This document shows, in pieces, positions 44,262 to 52,827 of a DNA stretch of 64,000 bases; the stretch's first letter is position 1, and every line of letters begins with the position of its first letter. Source of the DNA: Faecalibacter sp. LW9. Lineage in GTDB: Bacteria; Bacteroidota; Bacteroidia; Flavobacteriales; Weeksellaceae. Position numbers and translations under genes: made by a program. The DNA lies in NCBI RefSeq assembly GCF_034661295.1, contig NZ_CP141062.1, forward strand, positions 310,001 to 374,000, written 5' to 3'. The notes beneath the pieces were generated by a model. That model made no database searches. It was not told the DNA's origin and saw nothing but the letters and a program-made list of their open reading frames with translations.

Positions 44262-45533
44262 ATGAAAGAAGCTTTTTTACATCACATTTGGAATCATAAA
44301 TTATTACAACAACACTCACTTCGTACATTTCATGGAAGTTCAATTGAAATAATTCGCTTTGGTCAATTAAACTTTCATTCAGGTCCCGACTTTTTGGAAG
44401 CTGAAATTCTTATTGGGAAACAACTATGGATAGGATCTGTCGAAATGCATGTTAATTCATCTGACTGGGAGTTACATCGGCATTCAAATGATCCTGCATA
44501 TCACAATGTCATTCTCCATGTTGTATGGAATCATGATTGTGAAATTGATTTTTTAAGGCAAAGAAATGTTGAAACGTTAATCCTTCAAGAATTTGTTGCA
44601 AAAGAAATCGTATTTAATTACAATTTAATTTTAAACAATTCAGTTCATTATTTCCCTTGTGAAAAAATGATAAAGACCATTGATTTTGATAAAATTAAAA
44701 TTTGGTTCGATCGACTAATAATTGATCGATTGGAATTAAAATCGAAGGGAGTATTAAAATTGTATGAAGCAACTCATCATAATTGGGAGGAAGTGACATT
44801 TAAACTTTTAGCTTATAATATGGGTCTAAAAATAAATGCTGATGCTTTTGAACAATGGTCAAATTCGTTTCCTTTTCAAATTTTGCAAAAAAATCAATTT
44901 GATCCCTTACGCATTTATGCCTTATTTTTTGGTCAAGCTGGTTTCTTAACAGAATCGATGGATGATTATATGCATTCATTAAAAGTAGAATACGAGTATA
45001 TTCAACATAAATATCAATTGAAACCTTTATCAAAATCAATTTTTAGATTTTCATCCTTGCGTCCACCTAATTTTCCAAGTATTCGATTAGCACAATTGGT
45101 CAGCATTTATAGCCAAGAGAAAAATCTATTCTCTCAATTGGTTAGCTTTGATAATCAAAAAGACATTGAACTTTATTTTGAAAATTTTGAACCTCATATA
45201 TATTGGAATACCCATTTTGTTTTTGGAAAACAAAGTAAATCAATCGTAAAACGACTCTCAAAATCCAAGATACATCAATTAATTATCAATTGGATAATTC
45301 CGCTTCGCTTAACCTATGATTTGATAAGCGATCACTTGGACATGGAATGGTATTTACAATTATTAGAATCATTGAAATCTGAAGAGAATCGAGTGATTGA
45401 AAATTATCAAAATGCTGGTGTTTTGATTCAATCTGCAAAAGATTCACAAACCATATTACATCTTAAAAAATACTATTGTGATGAAAAAAAATGCTTAAAT
45501 TGTGCCATCGGAAATGAAATTCTGAAATCATGA
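44262..45533 (+). CDS. DUF2851 family protein
   Basis: A 423-residue protein matching the DUF2851 family of Bacteroidota and related phyla: EAFLHHIWNHKLLQ at the start, LNFHSGPDFLEAEILIG, and GSVEMHVNSSDWELH, with HSNDPAYHNVILHVVWNHD closing the conserved block. The C-terminus has a Cys pair (CDEKKCLNCAIG) that could bind metal. Function unknown. It ends in an ATGA overlap with the next gene, which shows that TGA is used as a real stop here. It diverges from tetR and may share control with it. Confidence 0.88.
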   Translation: MKEAFLHHIWNHKLLQQHSLRTFHGSSIEIIRFGQLNFHSGPDFLEAEILIGKQLWIGSVEMHVNSSDWELHRHSNDPAYHNVILHVVWNHDCEIDFLRQRNVETLILQEFVAKEIVFNYNLILNNSVHYFPCEKMIKTIDFDKIKIWFDRLIIDRLELKSKGVLKLYEATHHNWEEVTFKLLAYNMGLKINADAFEQWSNSFPFQILQKNQFDPLRIYALFFGQAGFLTESMDDYMHSLKVEYEYIQHKYQLKPLSKSIFRFSSLRPPNFPSIRLAQLVSIYSQEKNLFSQLVSFDNQKDIELYFENFEPHIYWNTHFVFGKQSKSIVKRLSKSKIHQLIINWIIPLRLTYDLISDHLDMEWYLQLLESLKSEENRVIENYQNAGVLIQSAKDSQTILHLKKYYCDEKKCLNCAIGNEILKS

Positions 45534-45751
45534 AAGAGCAAATAAGACATTTTACAGAGAAGAGTTGGTTTAATGTAATCTCACGCATTGCAGATAAATT
45601 TGGAGTGCGCGTTACACGTTTACGTTTTATTTATATCTATCTGGCATTTGCTACTTTTGGTTTAGCGTTTATTGGCTATTTTATGATGCTATTCTTTTTT
45701 TGGATAAAAGATGTTTTTGTTATCAAACGTAAATCCGTTTTCGATTTATAA
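45530..45751 (+). CDS. PspC-domain small membrane protein
   Basis: A 73-residue protein with the PspC-like pattern: a short amphipathic start, VISRIADKFGVRVTRLRFIY, then one hydrophobic hairpin (YLAFATFGLAFIGYFMMLFFF). Such proteins follow DUF2851 genes in many Flavobacteriia. In other bacteria PspC takes part in the phage-shock membrane-stress response; here the role is not known. Start and stop overlap with DUF2851 as ATGA, so translation is coupled. Confidence 0.75.
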   Translation: MKEQIRHFTEKSWFNVISRIADKFGVRVTRLRFIYIYLAFATFGLAFIGYFMMLFFFWIKDVFVIKRKSVFDL

Positions 45752-45856
45752 ATATTTATTGACCGAATAAATATTTTCTTCTATTGTACATTTAGTAATC
45801 AAATAATATTAGCGTAGTTCGGTTGGGATGGCTTGGTATGTAAAACCCTGCGTATT

Positions 45857-46867
45857 ATGAATTATTTGAAAAAAGATTATTGGAGAACCACTTTTGTACA
45901 AAGAGTTGGAATCTTTGTACTCTTACTGATGCTTATTGGATTTGAAATGGCTCTTCATTTCAACTCGAATGTCGAAAAATCTACTAATTTTAGTGCGAGT
46001 ACCTCGCGATACGATTCATTGGAGTTCCAATTATCCCAGTTAATTGATTCGGCAAAAACCAATGGATTTACATTCCATCAAACAAAAAGAAATAAAATTT
46101 CTAAAGATTCACTTCGACCATTTCATCCCAATGATTTACCCAAACAAGGTTGGGAAAAGTTAGGATTTACGCCAAAACAGGCGGAGGTTATCATGAAATA
46201 TAAGCAAATGCTTGGAGGGAAATTTGAGTCGAAAGAACAGATTCGAAAATGTTTTGTAGTCTCTGATGAAATCTATCAAATTTTAGAACCTTATATTCTG
46301 CTTCCTGAAAAATCAAAATCAGATCTCAAACAAGACAAGTATCAATCTGCTAAAAAAATTAATTATACTCGATTTAACCCCAATGAATATACCGAAAGGG
46401 ATTGGATTAAAATTGGTTTTAGCCCTAGACAAGCTGAAGTGATTTTAAAATATAAAAAGATGGTAGGTGGAGAGTTCCGCAGCAAAGATCAATTAAAGAA
46501 ATGCTTTGTGATTTCTGATGATAAATATGCAGAAATGGAACCTTATATAAATCTTCCTGAAAAAAATGAATCTAATTTTAAATCCAAAGAAAAAGAGTTG
46601 GTAGAATCAACTATCCCAACAAATCAATCATCCAATCAATTAAAATCAAATCCATCTAAAGTTGAAATAACGGAAAAATTTAATCCTAATGATTTGGATT
46701 TGGAAGGCTGGATAAAGCTTGGATTTTCAGAAAAACAAGCGCAAACGATATTAAATTTCAAACGTTCGTTAGGGGGGAAATTTAAAGATGCAAAAACATT
46801 GAGTCGAAGTTATGTTATTTCGGAAGAGAAATTTAAAGAAATGGAACCTTATTTGGTGTTTGAGTAA
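45857..46867 (+). CDS. Membrane-anchored protein with three helix-hairpin-helix repeats
   Basis: A 336-residue protein with one N-terminal membrane helix (residues 12-30, QRVGIFVLLLMLIGFEMAL) and then three copies of a helix-hairpin-helix unit of about 65 residues, each with FxPND/NEY, GWEKLGF or DWIKIGF, and KQAEVIMKYKQMLGG-like cores. They are spaced by Lys/Ser-rich linkers. The repeats resemble the ComEA DNA-binding fold, so a role in DNA binding at the membrane or DNA uptake is possible, not shown. I choose the ATG at 45857 over a TTG at 45833. Confidence 0.82.
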   Translation: MNYLKKDYWRTTFVQRVGIFVLLLMLIGFEMALHFNSNVEKSTNFSASTSRYDSLEFQLSQLIDSAKTNGFTFHQTKRNKISKDSLRPFHPNDLPKQGWEKLGFTPKQAEVIMKYKQMLGGKFESKEQIRKCFVVSDEIYQILEPYILLPEKSKSDLKQDKYQSAKKINYTRFNPNEYTERDWIKIGFSPRQAEVILKYKKMVGGEFRSKDQLKKCFVISDDKYAEMEPYINLPEKNESNFKSKEKELVESTIPTNQSSNQLKSNPSKVEITEKFNPNDLDLEGWIKLGFSEKQAQTILNFKRSLGGKFKDAKTLSRSYVISEEKFKEMEPYLVFE

Positions 46868-46898
46868 AAAAAATCCACTTCGACCGAAGTGGATTTTT
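46867..46898. terminator. Bidirectional terminator between the HhH gene and the M16 peptidase
   Basis: AAAATCCACTTCG and CGAAGTGGATTTT form a 13-bp stem with a two-base gap; A and T tracts on either side. Confidence 0.88.
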
Positions 46899-46914
46899 AT
46901 ATTTGAATTGGATT

Positions 46915-49827
46915 TTAGTAATTGAATAAATCTTCTAAAGATAATTCTGTTACTGGTCCTAATTTTTCTACAGATTGCCAATCTAGGGTTTCTTTTTTAC
47001 CAATTAATCCCACATTGAATTTTTGACCTTTAATGTGTTTGTTAAAGAATTGGTCTAAAGTATCCATTGTTAACGTTGACGTTTGGTTGTAGATATCTTT
47101 GTTTATATCATAGTTTAGTCCACGATCTTGTAAAGCTAACCAATAAAAGAAAATATTCGATTTTGTATAACGCTTCGTTGCAATTTGTTTTAAAGCTGCT
47201 TGTTTTGAATTTTCGAATTGATTTTGTGCTTTCGGCATGTTATTCATTAACTCTGACATGGCTTCAACTGCTTGAGGTAATTTATTGGCTTGTGTTCCAA
47301 TACTAGCAGAAACGTAGTTATAGTTGCCTTTTTTACCAGCGTTTGAATAGTTTGAACGAGCAGAGTAAGCTAATGATTTAGATTCACGAATTTCTTGGAA
47401 AACAATTGAAGATAAACCTCCACCAAAATATTCATTAAAAATTCCAGAAGGAGTTAATAAATTCGAATCAAATTGTTGATCACGAGCAATAAAATTAATC
47501 TCGGCTTGTACCATGTCGTATGGAGCAAAATATACTTTACCAGTTGTAGGTGCTTGTACAAATTCTTTTTTCGCTGGAGCTTGTAAACCTTTACCAAAGT
47601 TGTGGTATTTCTCTAACATTTTTTTCGTTGCAGCTTCATTATTTCCATAATAGAAGATTTGATGCTCATAGTTAAAGAAATCTTTGATGATTTGCGTTAA
47701 TTCTTTTGGATCAATTGCTTTTAATTCTGCTTCAGACAAAATGTTTCTGAAACGGTTATCAGGACCATATTGTGCATATTGATTTAAAGCCATTGCAATT
47801 GCATTTTTATTTTTCTTAGCATTGACACGAGACTTTAAAATAGAATTCACATATTCGTTGTATGATTCTTGGTTTGCAACAGCATCAGAAATTAAATGTT
47901 CAAATAATTGAAGTCCATTTTCCAAATTTTGTTGTAATCCTGATACAGATACATATGTACGTTCTGTTCCTGCATTTACACCATATTCTACCCCATATTT
48001 ATAGAATTCTTTCTTTAAATTTTCTGGAGAATATTTAGATGTTCCTAAATAATCCAAGTAGTTGATCGCTAAAGCTAACTTTTTGTTGTGATCAGAACCC
48101 ATTTCTGAAATGAAATAGATTGAACTTAAATCATTTGTTTTGTTTTGAATTGAAGTGAATTTTGTGTTTTTCACTTTTCCTTCCTTCATTTCTTTTTTGA
48201 AATCTACAAAAACAGGTTTGATATCACCTGAGTTGATTTTCATAAACTCTTTGTACCATGTTGATTCAGCGTCACGGTTTAATTGAATAGGAGTAATCCC
48301 TGGATTCGATACACGAACTAAATCTTTGTTTTCACCTTGACGTTTGTACACAATCACATAGTTGTCTCTATAGTTTTTATTGGCAAAATCCATTAACTGT
48401 TGTTTCGTGATTTTTGCCATTTCATCATGTTCAGCAACTACTTTTTCCCAAGGAGTTTCGTTGATGAATGATTTATATAAACTAGAAGCTAATGCACGTG
48501 TATTCTCCCATGATTTCATACGGGATTTTTTCATATCATTCACAACTGCTTCAATCATCCATTCGTCGAATTCACCCTTTTTGATTTTATCAATTTGAGC
48601 AATTAATAAATCACGAACTTCTTCTAATGATTGACCTTGTTTAGGTGCTCCAGAGAAAGAATGCATTCCTAAATCGCGGAAGAATGAAGCTCCAGAACCT
48701 GCACCTAATGCTTTTTGTTGTTGATTAATATTTAAATCGATTAATCCAGCAGTAGAGTTACTTAAGATGTAATCGATTAAAGTAACATATTTTGCATCTT
48801 CTGAATTCACCCCATTGAAACGATATGCAAATTGTACACGTTCTGATGAAGGACTTGCAACCTCAGCTGAAATAATTCCTTTGATAGGATCCTCTTTTGC
48901 AACGTATTGTTGAGGAGCTGGTTTTTTTGCCATTCCACCAAAATACTTATCAATTAACGGTACAGCCGTGTCAAATTCGAAATCTCCAATTAATAAAACG
49001 GCCATATTACTAGCAACATAATATTTGTTGAAGTAATTATGAATCGCAACCATTGAAGGATTTTTTAAGTGCTCTGATGTTCCAATTGTTGTTTGTGTAC
49101 CGTAATGAGAAGTTGGAAATAGTTTTTCCATCATTTTATAGAACACAATACGACCGTCATTATCTTGAGAACGATTAAACTCTTCGTAAACTGCTTCTAA
49201 TTCGGTATGGAATAAACGTAAAACCAATTCATTGAAACGTTCCGACTCTACCATTAAGAATTTTTCTAATTCATTGTTCGGAATATTATTGTGATAAATG
49301 GTCTCTTCTAATGATGTATGGGCATTTGTTCCAGTTGCGCCTAAAGATGAAATTAACTTATCATATTCGTTTGCAACGGCATATTTAGAAGCTTCTTGAG
49401 ATACCTCATCGATCTTTTTATAAAGTGCGATTTTCTTTTCAGGGTCTTTTTCTGCTTTGTGTTGTTCGTACAAATCAGAGATTTGCTGTAATAAAACTTT
49501 CTCTTTGTTCCAATCTTGAGTTCCAATTTTTGAAGTCCCTTTGAAAACCATATGCTCTAGATAGTGAGCTAATCCTGTATTATCTTCTGGGTCATTATTT
49601 GAACCTGTTTTTACGGCAATATGTGTTTGGATTCTAGGCTCATCTTTAATTTGAGCTAAATATATTTTTAATCCATTATCTAATGTATAAATACGTGTTT
49701 TTGATGGATCGTTCTCCACCATTTCGTAAGTATATCCTTTGTTGTCTGTTTTTTTCACGGTCTTAAATTGTGCATAAGATAGGACTGAAGAAAACATGAT
49801 TCCACAGACCAATAGTGATTTTTTCAT
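46915..49827 (-). CDS. M16 family zinc metallopeptidase (insulinase-like), exported
   Basis: A 970-residue peptidase with a signal peptide (residues 1-20, ending SYAQ). The inverted zinc motif HxxEH is at H88-H92 (HYLEHMVFKGT), and the third ligand Glu lies about 75 residues on in the helix with LVLRLFHTELEAVYEEFNRS (key Glu residues in AVYEEF). The protein contains the usual two M16 halves; the second half lacks the zinc motif, as in pitrilysin relatives. It would degrade peptides in the periplasm. It stands alone on the minus strand. Confidence 0.93.
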   Translation of the reverse strand: MKKSLLVCGIMFSSVLSYAQFKTVKKTDNKGYTYEMVENDPSKTRIYTLDNGLKIYLAQIKDEPRIQTHIAVKTGSNNDPEDNTGLAHYLEHMVFKGTSKIGTQDWNKEKVLLQQISDLYEQHKAEKDPEKKIALYKKIDEVSQEASKYAVANEYDKLISSLGATGTNAHTSLEETIYHNNIPNNELEKFLMVESERFNELVLRLFHTELEAVYEEFNRSQDNDGRIVFYKMMEKLFPTSHYGTQTTIGTSEHLKNPSMVAIHNYFNKYYVASNMAVLLIGDFEFDTAVPLIDKYFGGMAKKPAPQQYVAKEDPIKGIISAEVASPSSERVQFAYRFNGVNSEDAKYVTLIDYILSNSTAGLIDLNINQQQKALGAGSGASFFRDLGMHSFSGAPKQGQSLEEVRDLLIAQIDKIKKGEFDEWMIEAVVNDMKKSRMKSWENTRALASSLYKSFINETPWEKVVAEHDEMAKITKQQLMDFANKNYRDNYVIVYKRQGENKDLVRVSNPGITPIQLNRDAESTWYKEFMKINSGDIKPVFVDFKKEMKEGKVKNTKFTSIQNKTNDLSSIYFISEMGSDHNKKLALAINYLDYLGTSKYSPENLKKEFYKYGVEYGVNAGTERTYVSVSGLQQNLENGLQLFEHLISDAVANQESYNEYVNSILKSRVNAKKNKNAIAMALNQYAQYGPDNRFRNILSEAELKAIDPKELTQIIKDFFNYEHQIFYYGNNEAATKKMLEKYHNFGKGLQAPAKKEFVQAPTTGKVYFAPYDMVQAEINFIARDQQFDSNLLTPSGIFNEYFGGGLSSIVFQEIRESKSLAYSARSNYSNAGKKGNYNYVSASIGTQANKLPQAVEAMSELMNNMPKAQNQFENSKQAALKQIATKRYTKSNIFFYWLALQDRGLNYDINKDIYNQTSTLTMDTLDQFFNKHIKGQKFNVGLIGKKETLDWQSVEKLGPVTELSLEDLFNY

Positions 49828-49894
49828 GTAGAAATTTTTAAGCGTTCGTTAAAATTACTTAATTCTCCCTAAATGAAAAAATATACGAATAGTT

Positions 49895-50266
49895 TTAATG
49901 AATAATTTTGTAGCCCAATTTCACGGCTAAAATTCCTAAAATTACACTTGAAGTTATGTAAAGTAATGGAATTGTGATGTTTTGTTGCTGAAATAAGTTG
50001 TAATTTTCATTCGCAAAAGTGGAAAATGTGGTGAATCCTCCACAAAACCCTACGATTAGTAGAGCGTTAAAAGAGGAATTTCCAAGATTATTTTTCTCAG
50101 AAATTCCGTATAATAATCCAATAATTAAACAACCAATAATATTAATCGCAAAGGTAGCAAAAGGGAAAGTAGTCGATACAAAATGTTTGATGAGCACACC
50201 AACACCATATCGAAAAATACTTCCTAATGCACCACCTAAACCGATAAATAAAATTGTTTTAAGCAT
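49895..50266 (-). CDS. crcB: Fluoride channel CrcB/FluC
   Basis: A 123-residue membrane protein with four helices that forms dual-topology dimers and exports fluoride. Signature residues are GGALGSIFRYG near the start, the ATFAINIIGCLIIGLLYG helix, and GFCGGFTTFSTFANE with the Phe/Thr/Ser path residues. It follows the flavoprotein gene with a gap of six bases, so it is co-transcribed. No fluoride riboswitch is visible upstream of the pair. Confidence 0.93.
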   Translation of the reverse strand: MLKTILFIGLGGALGSIFRYGVGVLIKHFVSTTFPFATFAINIIGCLIIGLLYGISEKNNLGNSSFNALLIVGFCGGFTTFSTFANENYNLFQQQNITIPLLYITSSVILGILAVKLGYKIIH

Positions 50267-50272
50267 GGAATT

Positions 50273-51841
50273 TTATTGATTTAAAAACTTTTTAACAGCT
50301 ACTGCAACTTTTGCACCATCCATCGCTGCAGAAATAATCCCTCCAGCATAACCAGCACCTTCAGCACAAGGGAATAAACCTGATACTTGTACATGTTGTA
50401 ATGTTTCGTTGTTACGAGGTATGCGTACAGGTGATGATGTTCTGGATTCTGTTGCTGCAACATTTGCTTCTTCCGTAAAATAACCGTTCATTTTCTTTCC
50501 GAAAGTTTGGAATCCTAAGCGTAAAGAGTCATGTACTTCTTTAGGCAATACTTCGCTTAATAATCCCGAAGTGAATCCCGGTAAATACGATCCCGGATTT
50601 AAACTATTTGATAATCTTCCGGAAACAAAATCAGTCATACGTTGGGCAGGAGCTTTTAAACTTCCACCACCCACTTGCCATGCTTTTTGTTCGACCATTT
50701 GTTGAAATTTCATTCCAGCTAATGGACCCGTAAATCCATATTTGGTGAAATCTTTTTCATCAACTGTTACGACCATTCCAGAATTTGCAAATTGTCCGTC
50801 ACGTTTAGATGGTGACCAACCGTTAACAACTAGCTCTCCTTCATCCGTTGAAGCAGGAGCAATAATTCCACCAGGACACATACAGAAAGAGAATACTCCG
50901 CGACCCGCTTCTTGTGAAACTAAAGAGTAAGAGGCTGGAGGTAAATATTGATTTCTTTCCGTACCAATAGGGCAGTGGTATTGCGCAGCATCGATTAAAC
51001 TTTGTTGATGTTCAATACGTACACCTAAGGCAAATGGTTTCGCCTCAATCAATACTTTTTTGGCTGCTAACATTCTGAAAATATCACGTGCAGAATGTCC
51101 AGTTGCTAAAATTAAAGATGAGGTTTTGATTCGCGTATCGTTGTTAAGTTCAATACCTTTTACTTGATTATTCTCGATAAAGATGTCCGTTAATTTTGTA
51201 TCAAATAAAACTTCTCCACCACATTCAATAATTGCCTCACGCATATTGGCAATAATTCCTGGTAATTTATTGGTACCAATGTGTGGATGTGCTTCTTGTA
51301 AAATTCGTTCAGTGGCACCAAAATGAACAAACCATTGCAATGATTTTAAAATATTTCCACGTTTGGTTGATCGTGTATATAATTTACCATCCGAGTAAGT
51401 TCCAGCTCCACCTTCTCCATAACAATAGTTGGATTCAGGATTTACTTTTCCTTCTTTGTTCATGGCTGCTAAATCACGACGACGTGCACGTACATCTTTT
51501 CCTCGTTCAATGATAATAGGTTTTAACCCTTGTTCGATTAATTCGAGTGCAGCAAATAATCCCGCAGGTCCAGCTCCGGCTATATAAACTTCGGGTGCAT
51601 TCGCAACATTCTGAAGATTTGGATGAAATTCGAAAGCATCATAAAATTCTTCATTAATAAAAACATTCACTTGCAATTGTGCCACAATATTACGGCTACG
51701 TGCATCTAATGAACGACGAATAATTTGATACGCATTGATATTTTGAGGTCTAGTTTTAGCGGCTGCAGCTAAACGTTGAATTAAAATGGTTTCATTCGCA
51801 GCTTCTGCTGGAGAAATTCGTATGGTTACGTTTTGAGGCAT
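50273..51841 (-). CDS. FAD-dependent dehydrogenase-like protein
   Basis: A 522-residue flavoprotein of the group often annotated as NAD(P)/FAD-dependent oxidoreductase. An N-terminal domain of about 90 residues (RRSLDARSRNIVAQLQVNVF) precedes the FAD Rossmann motif VYIAGAGPAGLFAALELIE. Other landmarks are GEGGAGTYSDGKLYTRS, LATGHSARDIFRML and CAEGAGYAGGIISAAMDG. Substrate unknown. It leads a two-gene unit with the fluoride channel; there is no evident functional link. A -7 box TAATTTTG lies 29 bases upstream. Confidence 0.88.
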   Translation of the reverse strand: MPQNVTIRISPAEAANETILIQRLAAAAKTRPQNINAYQIIRRSLDARSRNIVAQLQVNVFINEEFYDAFEFHPNLQNVANAPEVYIAGAGPAGLFAALELIEQGLKPIIIERGKDVRARRRDLAAMNKEGKVNPESNYCYGEGGAGTYSDGKLYTRSTKRGNILKSLQWFVHFGATERILQEAHPHIGTNKLPGIIANMREAIIECGGEVLFDTKLTDIFIENNQVKGIELNNDTRIKTSSLILATGHSARDIFRMLAAKKVLIEAKPFALGVRIEHQQSLIDAAQYHCPIGTERNQYLPPASYSLVSQEAGRGVFSFCMCPGGIIAPASTDEGELVVNGWSPSKRDGQFANSGMVVTVDEKDFTKYGFTGPLAGMKFQQMVEQKAWQVGGGSLKAPAQRMTDFVSGRLSNSLNPGSYLPGFTSGLLSEVLPKEVHDSLRLGFQTFGKKMNGYFTEEANVAATESRTSSPVRIPRNNETLQHVQVSGLFPCAEGAGYAGGIISAAMDGAKVAVAVKKFLNQ

Positions 51842-51869
51842 ATTTATTGTCTAAAAAATATTCAGGTTA

Positions 51870-51877
51870 CAAAATTA
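51870..51877 (-). promoter_or_regulatory. -7 element (TAATTTTG) for the flavoprotein-crcB unit
   Basis: Minus-strand TAATTTTG, 28 bases before the ATG. A matching -33 was not found. Confidence 0.4.
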
Positions 51878-51920
51878 ATTCAATCCAATCGAAAACGAAC
51901 ATATTGACTGATTTTTGTTT

Positions 51921-51928
51921 TAAATTTG
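51921..51928 (+). promoter_or_regulatory. -7 element (TAAATTTG) for the chagasin-like pair
   Basis: TAAATTTG, 20 bases before the ATG at 51949. A TTG 14 bases upstream is too close for the usual spacing. Confidence 0.4.
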
Positions 51929-51948
51929 TTTAAAGAATTCAACCTAAA

Positions 51949-52347
51949 ATGAAAACCATGAAAAAATACATTCTAGCAGTTATCGCATTACCTGCACTCT
52001 TTTCTTGTGCAACATCTAAAACCGAACAGAAGATAGTGCAATTAAACCCTACAGAAGAAGAGACGATCGTATCTTTAAATGTTGGTCAAACTGTTCAAAT
52101 CGAAGCAGAAAAGAATCCATCAACAGGATATAATTGGCATCTAGAAGTTCCAAGTGACTGTAGTGTTACGTATATTAAAGAGGATTCGAAATCGATTTAT
52201 AATGATGGGCGAGTAGGAGCTCCTATTATTGGAATATATGAATTTTCAGCTTCATCTGTTGGTGAATGTATAGTAGAATTTGATTATTCTCGTGGATGGG
52301 AAGGAAAAAGCAATCAGCCTAAAAAAGTTAAATTTATTGTCAAGTAG
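51949..52347 (+). CDS. Chagasin-like (I42) cysteine protease inhibitor lipoprotein
   Basis: A 132-residue lipoprotein; the signal peptide ends in LFSCA, with Cys lipidated. The mature part has the three inhibitory loops of the I42 family: KNPSTGYNW (the NPTTG loop), a Gly-rich middle loop (NDGRVGAPIIG) and DYSRGWEGK (the RPW-like loop). I42 proteins block papain-type peptidases. The gene directly opposite at 52.8-54.0 kb encodes just such a peptidase, which makes a functional pair plausible (inference). It is followed at once by a second, more diverged copy. A second ATG three codons in could also be the start. Confidence 0.85.
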   Translation: MKTMKKYILAVIALPALFSCATSKTEQKIVQLNPTEEETIVSLNVGQTVQIEAEKNPSTGYNWHLEVPSDCSVTYIKEDSKSIYNDGRVGAPIIGIYEFSASSVGECIVEFDYSRGWEGKSNQPKKVKFIVK

Positions 52348-52788
52348 ATGATCAAAAAGAATAATTATAATACATGGATTGTCCTAAGTTTATTGATTTT
52401 CATTTCTTGTGGAAAAAATAAAAAACAAAATACGGTAACAAGCAATGAATCCCAATTAATTAATTCGGAGAAACCAGAGTCCATTATCAAAGATTCTGTT
52501 ACTTACTATAATGGAAATCAAAAAGTGATTGAAATCGCTGAAGGAGAATATTTTGGATTTATGTTTGAAACGAACGGACAGCAGTTTAATTGGCGAATGG
52601 AAAATGCTATTGATGATTCGTATCATTATGTTTCTGAATCATATGAACCACAACCTGATCATGTAGAAGAAGTTTCTAATGGGATCCAATTGTTTACGTT
52701 TAAATCTTTGAAGAAAGGGAAAACGAAAATTGTTTTTCATTCAAAAGATTCCAAAGAAAAAAAGATCATACAAATCCATATCAAATAA
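52348..52788 (+). CDS. Second, divergent chagasin-like lipoprotein
   Basis: A 146-residue lipoprotein (lipobox FISCG) that starts on the base after the upstream stop codon. Its C-terminal 100 residues follow the same pattern as the I42 protein before it (VIEIAEGEYFGFMFETNGQQ, FNWRMENAIDDSYHY, FKSLKKGKTKIVFHS), but the NPSTGY loop and the RGW loop are not kept. It is probably a duplicated relative that has lost or changed inhibitory specificity; that is inference from the alignment by eye. Confidence 0.65.
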   Translation: MIKKNNYNTWIVLSLLIFISCGKNKKQNTVTSNESQLINSEKPESIIKDSVTYYNGNQKVIEIAEGEYFGFMFETNGQQFNWRMENAIDDSYHYVSESYEPQPDHVEEVSNGIQLFTFKSLKKGKTKIVFHSKDSKEKKIIQIHIK

Positions 52789-52816
52789 AAAAGCATCTCT
52801 TATGAGATGCTTTTTT
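52787..52816. terminator. Bidirectional terminator between inhibitor and peptidase genes
   Basis: AAAAGCATCTC and GAGATGCTTTT pair around TTAT; A and T tracts on the two sides. Confidence 0.85.
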
Positions 52817-52827
52817 ATTATAGAGGG

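Noticed and set aside
51842-51948. Fluoride riboswitch ahead of the flavoprotein-crcB unit.
   Set aside because: I could not find the conserved pseudoknot core; the gap is short and AT-rich with only promoter-like boxes.
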